From: Methylobacterium sp.
Lineage (GTDB): Bacteria; Pseudomonadota; Alphaproteobacteria; Rhizobiales; Beijerinckiaceae
Direction: 5' to 3'
Assembly: GCA_020252865.1 (NCBI GenBank)
Contig: JADCCH010000082.1
Coordinates: forward strand, 1-5,074
Length of the DNA: 5,074 nucleotides
The notes beneath the pieces are model-generated. The model saw only the letters and a list, made by a program, of their open reading frames with translations, did no database searches and was not told where the DNA came from. Positions 1 through 4,015 of this stretch are shown here, piece after piece. The number at the start of each line of letters is the position of its first letter. Within the stretch, counting starts at the first letter, position 1. The translations under genes and the position numbers were made by a program.

Positions 1-236
1 GCCGACCAACTTTCTTCGATCAGCCTCCACGCCGAGGCCCAAGGTTCCGCAAGATCGCGCGCACCTGGGCCGGTCAGTAAGTCCTCAACCGCGATGCGCT
101 CGATACGCTGCCCGCGCTTGAGCTTTAGCGCCCAATCGATCGTTCCTTGCTCAGCAAGGCGCTTGTTCAAAAAGACGATGACCGTTCGGAACGTCTCGCG
201 GTCTTTCGGGTCAAGATAAGCCCAGGGTCGGATCAT
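1..236 (-). CDS. Unidentified protein coupled to the SIR2-like gene (N-terminal 78 codons only)
   Basis: This open frame starts with ATG at 236-234 and runs off the left edge without a stop. The ATG overlaps the stop of the SIR2-like gene in an ATGA arrangement, so the two are cotranscribed and probably translationally coupled. The visible protein is soluble-looking and rich in Trp and charged residues: PWAYLDPKDRETF near residues 4-16, an acidic/basic middle, then LLTGPGARDLAEPWASAW at about 53-70. I recognise no catalytic motif. An in-frame TGA lies ten codons upstream of the ATG, so no earlier start exists in this frame. A ribosome binding site is weak (a G-rich stretch just upstream). By inference it could be a partner of the SIR2 effector. 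It could also be the continuation of one large SIR2 protein (some SIR2_2 proteins carry long C-terminal regions) separated by a one-base shift in a G5 run. The function is unknown. Confidence 0.75.
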   Translation of the reverse strand, partial: MIRPWAYLDPKDRETFRTVIVFLNKRLAEQGTIDWALKLKRGQRIERIAVEDLLTGPGARDLAEPWASAWRLIEESWS

Positions 237-1441
237 GGCTTCCGCCCCCGGTCGGCTTCAGCCCAAATCTTGACGATCGCATCAAGCCATTCGATCTCGG
301 CCTTCGCGTCCGAAACCAGCGCTGACAGACGCACGCGTTCACTCGCGTTGCTTCTACGGAAGAAATGGTCGAAGAGGTCGCGGTCAGACTCCTTGGCCGT
401 AGACCGCGAAGCCTTTGCAATTCTTCGCAGTTCGGCATCGACAATTTCTTTCCTCCCATTGATCGCGGACAAAGCCGCCCATCGTTCGAGAGTTGCCCTT
501 AGCGCGTCATGGCCATTCTTTGAATCGTAGTGGATCGGCGTGATGCCGCGCCCATTCCAGTCCGCTAGTGCGACCGCGTCCGGCGAGTTCGTGCCGAAAA
601 AGGTGAAGCGCTCTTTCAAGTCATCAAAGCGCTTGCCGTCCGCTGCGACCGCATTGAGCAGATAACGCATAGGCGGATCGTTGGCGCTGTAGCCAACCAG
701 CACCAGATGATACAGGCGTGCAGCATCATAGATGAAATCGGGAACAACGCGGCGTCGTAGATAGAATTCGCCGAAATCCTGATCTGACAGCACAAGCTCA
801 GACGTTCTCGCCGGGTTCTTTTCAAGCGCGCCATGGATATGGAGCACGCCCGAGAACTCCGAATGTCGCGATGGCCTTGGTATCGAGCCGAGGGAGTAGG
901 TCTCTACGGGCGACCGAAGGCGCTGGGCGGCGACTTGAAGCAGGAGATCGAAGTTTGTTGTTACGATCGTCTTGGCGCCGCCGCGATCGGCAAGGGCTAT
1001 GAGCGCTTTGTGGATCGCGGCCGGGCTCGTTGCCCCTGAACGCAAGATCGTGGCGACTGTCTGCCTAACCTGGCTATCGCCAAGTGTTTGATCGTCGAGT
1101 CGACGCTCGAGCATTCCGAGGACGACGTCAAAGTCGCCGACGATGAACCGCTTCACTTCAGCAGTCTGCCGATCGGTCAGGCCCGCACAATTAGCCTGCC
1201 ATTGGTTGCAGGCTCCCGGCGGCAATCCCGTCAAGACGCTGTGCGTCGAAGTATCGAGTTTGGCATAGACGTCGAGCACCAGTTGACGAAAATCCGGAAG
1301 CCCAGCGGGCCGGGAAATCCCTGCACCACATATGAACAACACTTCCCCGCGCGAATGCGCTAGGAGGAGTCGCTCTGGAATCGCAGCGAGCCCTGGGCCC
1401 AGTTGAATAACTCTGTCACTGGCCGTTATGTCCGCTGCCAT
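233..1441 (-). CDS. SIR2-like (SIR2_2 family) protein, probable NAD-dependent defence effector
   Basis: This is a 402-residue protein with a sirtuin-like Rossmann core. Visible motifs are FICGAGISRPAGLPDF at 36-51 (the GAGxS nucleotide loop), VTTNFDLLL at 160-168, LHIHGAL at 200-206 and VGYSANDPP at 249-257. In related bacterial SIR2 domains such as ThsA, DSR1/DSR2 and Argonaute-linked SIR2, the Asn and His in the equivalent TTNFD and HIHG motifs are needed for NAD breakdown; here they are N163 and H203. No zinc-binding Cys pairs of the deacetylase sirtuins are seen, which favours an NADase over a deacetylase. After about residue 300 the protein becomes a charged, probably helical tail. The start is the ATG at 1441; ribosome binding is weak (GAAGA, about ten bases upstream). 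It forms an operon with the overlapping downstream frame. Base composition is lower in GC than the genes at the right. The defence role is inferred from the family and from the location next to a tRNA gene. Confidence 0.85.
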   Translation of the reverse strand: MAADITASDRVIQLGPGLAAIPERLLLAHSRGEVLFICGAGISRPAGLPDFRQLVLDVYAKLDTSTHSVLTGLPPGACNQWQANCAGLTDRQTAEVKRFIVGDFDVVLGMLERRLDDQTLGDSQVRQTVATILRSGATSPAAIHKALIALADRGGAKTIVTTNFDLLLQVAAQRLRSPVETYSLGSIPRPSRHSEFSGVLHIHGALEKNPARTSELVLSDQDFGEFYLRRRVVPDFIYDAARLYHLVLVGYSANDPPMRYLLNAVAADGKRFDDLKERFTFFGTNSPDAVALADWNGRGITPIHYDSKNGHDALRATLERWAALSAINGRKEIVDAELRRIAKASRSTAKESDRDLFDHFFRRSNASERVRLSALVSDAKAEIEWLDAIVKIWAEADRGRKP

Positions 1442-1614
1442 ACTTGCCGATCTTCAAATTTGTAGGTTCAGTTCGCAGACCCTATTGTCTATTTCCTCGA
1501 TTGGACAGACCAAGGGTCGCCATTCTGGAATCGGCCCTCAAGGGGTCGGCTCGGTCGGAGATCGATCCCATTTAGGCATGATCTCGTGGCCAAGTGGCGG
1601 ACCGCATTCATTCA

Positions 1615-1642
1615 TGCGAACCAGTCTGTTGAAGTGCGAACC
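1615..1642. repeat. Short direct repeat TGCGAACC, two copies 20 bases apart
   Basis: TGCGAACC occurs at 1615-1622 and again at 1635-1642, a period of 20 bases, so both copies would face nearly the same side of the helix (about two turns). It lies upstream of the SIR2 operon. Two 8-base copies can arise by chance; a regulator site is only a possibility. Confidence 0.3.
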
Positions 1643-1812
1643 TGCTCTCACGAGGTTCAGCCCGAAAAAAGTGACATATTCCGATTCTAGGCCCCAGAAA
1701 TGGCGTGGAATTTGGAGGCTTAAACGCCCGACTTTTCAGCCCTGTGAGAACGCGTTTTCGGGGCCATCACCGCTAAGCCCCGGACACTTCGGGGATGTTT
1801 ATTTCAGCTAAG

Positions 1813-1828
1813 CCATTGATATCATTGG
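1813..1828. repeat. Near-perfect 16-base palindrome close to the tRNA 3' end
   Basis: CCATTGATATCATTGG reads the same on both strands except for one mismatched pair (T1816 against T1825). It begins just past the T run that follows the tRNA. Such dyads are typical of dimeric DNA-binding protein sites. Near a tRNA 3' end a recombination-related site is conceivable, but there is no integrase gene in view to support it. Confidence 0.4.
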
Positions 1829-1834
1829 AAAAAA
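1829..1834 (-). terminator. T run after tRNA-Leu, probable 3' end of the transcript
   Basis: On the minus strand the encoded CCA is followed by CCTA and then six T residues. No strong separate hairpin precedes the run, but the tRNA acceptor and T stems could serve. The near-palindrome at 1813-1828 lies beyond it rather than before it. This is a weak to moderate terminator call. Confidence 0.35.
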
Positions 1835-1838
1835 TAGG

Positions 1839-1923
1839 TGGTGCCCCTGGCCGGAATCGAACCAGCACTCCTTGCGGAAACCGATTTTGAGTCGGTCGCG
1901 TCTACCAGTTCCGCCACAGGGGC
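1839..1923 (-). tRNA. tRNA-Leu, anticodon CAA (reads UUG)
   Basis: The minus-strand 85-base sequence folds as a class II tRNA. The acceptor stem is GCCCCTG at the 5' end pairing with CAGGGGC, followed by discriminator A and an encoded CCA (1839-1841). The anticodon stem ACCGA/TCGGT encloses loop CTCAAAA, giving anticodon CAA. The variable arm is long, with a TTCC/GGAG stem and a GCAA loop. The T arm GCTGG-TTCGATT-CCGGC is intact. The long variable arm, A73 and the anticodon agree on leucine. The 3' end faces the SIR2 module, the side on which tRNA-targeting elements insert. Confidence 0.96.
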
Positions 1924-1937
1924 AACGCTGTTTTTTC

Positions 1938-1966
1938 GGGTATCATGGGCGAAGCGCGGGGGTCAA
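1938..1966 (-). promoter_or_regulatory. Possible tRNA-Leu promoter
   Basis: On the minus strand TTGACC (1966-1961) resembles a -35 box. Seventeen bases on, ATACCC (1943-1938), or GATACC one base earlier, sits where a -10 box is expected, about 15 bases before the tRNA 5' end. The -35 match is good and the -10 match is poor. Confidence 0.35.
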
Positions 1967-1982
1967 CCGCTTCAAAAGCGCG

Positions 1983-2003
1983 GCGACCGGGCGACAAGGT
2001 CGC
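1983..2003. repeat. Inverted repeat GCGACC/GGTCGC
   Basis: GCGACC at 1983-1988 pairs with GGTCGC at 1998-2003 across a 9-base loop. It lies between the divergent tRNA-Leu and YqaA-family genes, so it may be an operator or simply a chance dyad in GC-rich DNA. Confidence 0.3.
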
Positions 2004-2050
2004 AATCCGTCACCCTTCCGCTTGGCTCTGGCCGCCGCTGGATGGACTTC

Positions 2051-2065
2051 GCGGCTGCGAGCCGC
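2051..2065 (+). promoter_or_regulatory. Hairpin just upstream of the YqaA-family start codon
   Basis: GCGGCT (2051-2056) and AGCCGC (2060-2065) form a six-base GC-rich stem with a three-base loop, ending 12 bases before the ATG at 2078. No Shine-Dalgarno sequence is visible in the gap. The stem would sit at the edge of the ribosome landing site and could affect initiation. The structure is seen; the regulation is inferred. Confidence 0.35.
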
Positions 2066-2077
2066 TAAGCCCGCGCC

Positions 2078-2659
2078 ATGTTCAAGCGCCTTTATGACTG
2101 GACCCTCTCGCTCGCGGCCTCCCGGCGCGCGCCGCAGGCGCTGGCGGCGGTCTCGTTCACGGAGAGCTCGTTCTTCCCCGTGCCGCCCGATGTGATGCTC
2201 GTGCCGATGGTCATGGCGAAGCCCGAGCGGGCCTGGAGTTATGCGCTGATCTGCACCATCGCTTCCGTGCTCGGCGCGCTTCTGGGCTATGCGATCGGCG
2301 CGCTGCTCTACGATACGCTCGGGAACTGGCTGATCCGCCTCTATGGCTATGGCGACAAGATGGAGAACTTTCGCCAGCTTTATCAGGAGCATGGCCACTG
2401 GATCATCCTCATCAAAGGGCTAACCCCCATCCCCTTCAAGATCGTGACCATCGCGAGCGGCCTTGCTGGGTATGATCTCCTCTGGTTCACGCTGCTGTGC
2501 CTTGTGACGCGCGCCGGGCGCTTCTACATCGTGGCCGGGGTGCTCAATCGCTTCGGCGGGCCCCTGCGTTCCTTCATCGAGAAGAACCTTACCGCCGTGG
2601 GCTTGGTGACAATTCTGGCAATCATCGGCGGCTTCGCGGCCGTGAAGTTTCTGTTCTGA
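2078..2659 (+). CDS. YqaA/DedA-type (VTT domain, SNARE-associated) inner membrane protein
   Basis: This 193-residue integral membrane protein is of the YqaA branch of the DedA/VTT superfamily. Members are thought to move lipids or ions across the inner membrane; the substrate of this branch is not known. Visible signatures are TESSFFPVPPDVML at 28-41 (a re-entrant, Pro-rich segment with an acidic residue), hydrophobic spans near 55-77 and 134-156, KGLTPIPFKIVTIASG at 113-128 (the conserved Pro-rich second half), TRAGRF at 144-149 (the conserved G-x-x-R/F region) and a C-terminal span at 173-192. Length is normal for the YqaA family in alphaproteobacteria. The ATG at 2078 gives the usual N-terminus (MFKRLYDW), though no clear ribosome binding site precedes it. 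It is followed after eight bases by a DsbB-like gene, so both are probably one transcript. Confidence 0.88.
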   Translation: MFKRLYDWTLSLAASRRAPQALAAVSFTESSFFPVPPDVMLVPMVMAKPERAWSYALICTIASVLGALLGYAIGALLYDTLGNWLIRLYGYGDKMENFRQLYQEHGHWIILIKGLTPIPFKIVTIASGLAGYDLLWFTLLCLVTRAGRFYIVAGVLNRFGGPLRSFIEKNLTAVGLVTILAIIGGFAAVKFLF

Positions 2660-2667
2660 GGTGGAGC

Positions 2668-3174
2668 ATGTTGCGCATCGGCTATGATCGTCGCGAGGGA
2701 GCGCTTTCGGTGGCGCTGTCGCTCGCCTTCCTGGCGATTTGCGCCGCGTGGTTCTTCGAACTTGTGCTGGGCTACATCCCCTGCAAGCTCTGCCTTTGGC
2801 AACGCTGGCCTTATTATCTCGGCATTCCGCTCATTGTGCTGGGGCTTGTCTCGCATGCGCGGGAGGATGGCGCCGGCCTGCGCCGGCCCCTGGCCGCGCT
2901 GGTGGCGCTGACCTTCGCGGCCTCGCTGGCGTTGGGCGTCTATCACTCGGGCGTGGAATGGGGTTTCTGGGCCGGCCCGGCGGATTGCGGCGGTCGCATC
3001 TTCTCCGGCCCGGCGAATGTGATGGATTTCGCCAAACAGCTTGAAACGGCCCGCGCCGTCTCCTGCACGAGCGCGCCGTGGCGCTTCCTGGGCCTCTCCT
3101 TCGCGGGCTGGAACGCGGTGATTTCGCTCGCGTTGATGCTGCTCGGCCTCAGGGCCACCGCAAATCGGATGTGA
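2668..3174 (+). CDS. dsbB: DsbB-family disulfide bond formation protein B
   Basis: This is a 168-residue inner membrane protein. DsbB reoxidises the periplasmic thiol oxidase DsbA and passes electrons to quinone. Four hydrophobic spans are visible (about 13-34, 47-61, 74-92 and 143-161). The first periplasmic loop holds the redox pair C39 and C42 in PCKLC, followed by LWQRWPY. The second loop holds C107 (ADCGG) and C133 (VSCTSAPW), the pair that exchanges with DsbA. All four essential cysteines are present. The start at 2668 is chosen because GGAG lies one base upstream and GAGG overlaps the preceding TGA stop. The same frame is open upstream to 2497, but that part lies wholly inside the previous gene. 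It is coupled to the YqaA-type gene. Its stop is one base from the stop of the convergent HNH gene. The exact orthology (DsbB or a DsbI-like variant) is less sure than the family. Confidence 0.9.
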   Translation: MLRIGYDRREGALSVALSLAFLAICAAWFFELVLGYIPCKLCLWQRWPYYLGIPLIVLGLVSHAREDGAGLRRPLAALVALTFAASLALGVYHSGVEWGFWAGPADCGGRIFSGPANVMDFAKQLETARAVSCTSAPWRFLGLSFAGWNAVISLALMLLGLRATANRM

Positions 3175-3175
3175 A

Positions 3176-3769
3176 TTACGGCTCGAGCTCTGTGTCCCAG
3201 TAGAGATAATCGATCCAGCTCTCGTGCAGGTAGTTCGGCGGGAAGAGCCGGCCGTTCGAGTGCAGATCCTGCACATCCGGCGCGAAGGGCCGCTGGAAGG
3301 GCAGCATCTCCACCTGATCTGGCAGCTTGTCGCCCTTCCGGAGATTGCAGGGCGAGCAGGCGGTGACGACATTCTCCCATGTGGTCATGCCGCCCTTCGA
3401 GCGCGGGATGACGTGATCGAAGGTCAAGTCCTCTTTCGCCCCGCAATACTGGCAGGTGAACCGATCGCGCAAGAAAACGTTGAACCGCGTGAAGGCGGGG
3501 ATGCGGCTGGGCTTCACGTAGCTCTTGAGCGACACCACCGAGGGCAGGCGCATGGAGAAGGAGGGGCTTTGCACCTCCCGTTCGTATTCCGAGACGATGT
3601 TCACCCGGTCGAGGAACACCGCGCGCACCGCATCCTGCCAGCACCAGAGCGAGAGCGGGTAGTAGGAGAGGGGCCGGTAATCGGCATTCAGAACAAGCGC
3701 GGGGCAGGTCTCCAGCGGCGGCAGGGCCGAGACGCTGCGGATCGAACTCACTGGAAGCTGGGCATGCAC
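3176..3769 (-). CDS. HNH endonuclease family protein
   Basis: This 197-residue protein is of a widespread, highly conserved bacterial HNH family. The N-terminal part carries LVLNADYRPLSYYPLSLW (25-42) and FLDRVNIVSEYEREVQSPSF (52-71), the typical non-catalytic half. The HNH core follows: CQYC at 106-109, FDHVIPRSKGG at 117-127 with the D118/H119 pair, N133 in the WENVV segment, and CSPCN at 138-142. C106, C109, C138 and C141 should bind structural zinc, and D118/H119/N133/N142 make up the metal nuclease site. The GTG start is chosen because GGAGG lies eight bases upstream; the nearby ATG at 3765 is in another frame. It is a stand-alone gene, not next to a methylase, and the cellular target of this family is not established. 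It is unlikely to be part of a restriction system. It lies downstream of the Kelch gene on the same strand, with a 246-base gap and its own candidate promoter. Confidence 0.9.
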   Translation of the reverse strand: MHAQLPVSSIRSVSALPPLETCPALVLNADYRPLSYYPLSLWCWQDAVRAVFLDRVNIVSEYEREVQSPSFSMRLPSVVSLKSYVKPSRIPAFTRFNVFLRDRFTCQYCGAKEDLTFDHVIPRSKGGMTTWENVVTACSPCNLRKGDKLPDQVEMLPFQRPFAPDVQDLHSNGRLFPPNYLHESWIDYLYWDTELEP

Positions 3770-3777
3770 GCGACAAA

Positions 3778-3782
3778 CCTCC
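3778..3782 (-). promoter_or_regulatory. Ribosome binding site fixing the GTG start of the HNH gene
   Basis: Minus-strand GGAGG is separated by eight bases from the GTG at 3769-3767, an ideal spacing. It supports GTG as initiator. Confidence 0.7.
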
Positions 3783-3842
3783 GTGCCATTTTCAGGCTCG
3801 CCGAGTTGTCCCGGTTCAACGCGTTCGCACGGCCACGCGAAT

Positions 3843-3858
3843 CGAGCCCCCTGGCTCG
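3843..3858 (-). repeat. Hairpin near the predicted 5' end of the HNH transcript
   Basis: CGAGCC and GGCTCG form a perfect six-base stem with a four-base loop. It begins about nine bases after the candidate -10 box, so it would be at or near the very 5' end of the leader, which is roughly 90 bases long. It could protect the 5' end or bind a regulator; that is inference. Confidence 0.4.
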
Positions 3859-3866
3859 CTCTCTCT

Positions 3867-3896
3867 AGTGTAGGGGCGATGTGTCAGGCTTGTGAA
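3867..3896 (-). promoter_or_regulatory. Candidate promoter of the HNH gene
   Basis: On the minus strand TTCACA (3896-3891) and TACACT (3872-3867) are separated by 18 bases. Each box matches the sigma-70 type consensus at four or five positions. Initiation would fall about 90 bases before the GTG start, in the gap between the Kelch and HNH genes, where a promoter is expected. Confidence 0.45.
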
Positions 3897-4015
3897 GGGG
3901 CGGAAGGTTGCACCGCCTGCGTCATCTTCGCAAAAGGAGAAGCCCCGCCGCCGCTTGGTCTATTGTGTTCGCATGGGCTTCACGCGAACCGGTGACCACT
4001 TCGCTTGCCCATGCT

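Larger units (their letters stand above)
1442..1838. other. Gene-poor interval between the SIR2 gene and tRNA-Leu
   Basis: I find no convincing coding region here. A plus-strand frame across 1428-1811 has no recognisable domain, starts inside the SIR2 gene and lacks a ribosome binding site. On the minus strand only short frames of about 40 codons or fewer occur. A hand count for 1621-1680 gives 29 G/C of 60, well below the right-hand genes. The interval must hold the promoter of the SIR2 operon, but no good -35/-10 pair stands out. It contains a short direct repeat (1615-1642), a small hairpin (1778-1794), and a near-palindrome plus T run beside the tRNA. The likely reading is a remnant end of an integrated element. 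Confidence 0.6.

Noticed and set aside
1464..1525. Promoter for the SIR2 operon
   Set aside because: Candidate boxes on the minus strand (TAGACA with TACAAA, or TTGGTC with GACAAT) have bad spacing or poor matches, so no specific site is called.
1778..1794. CCCCG/CGGGG hairpin as a transcription terminator
   Set aside because: The stem is only five bases with a seven-base loop and no proper T run follows on either strand.
1428..1811. Plus-strand 127-codon frame
   Set aside because: It starts inside the SIR2 gene, has no ribosome binding site or recognisable domain, and its composition does not look coding.
1838..2068. Plus-strand frame beginning MVPLAGIEPALLAETDFESV
   Set aside because: It is the antisense reading of tRNA-Leu (1839-1923), a well-known false protein call; the remainder is intergenic.
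2497..2667. Longer N-terminus for the DsbB-like protein
   Set aside because: The extension is a shadow of the YqaA-type gene in another frame and is Arg-rich. DsbB proteins begin just before the first membrane span, and 2668 has a ribosome binding site.
2524..3776. Long minus-strand frames (282 and 277 codons) over dsbB and the HNH gene
   Set aside because: These are Arg/Ala/Pro-rich shadow frames of GC-rich coding DNA. The DsbB and HNH proteins in the correct frames carry all family motifs.
3224..3868. Plus-strand 214-codon frame opposite the HNH gene
   Set aside because: It is antisense to a clearly functional gene with intact zinc and catalytic residues, and shows no domain of its own.
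3967..3989. GTTCGC/GCGAAC inverted repeat downstream of the Kelch stop as a terminator
   Set aside because: A six-base stem with an 11-base loop and no T run after it on the minus strand; too weak to call.
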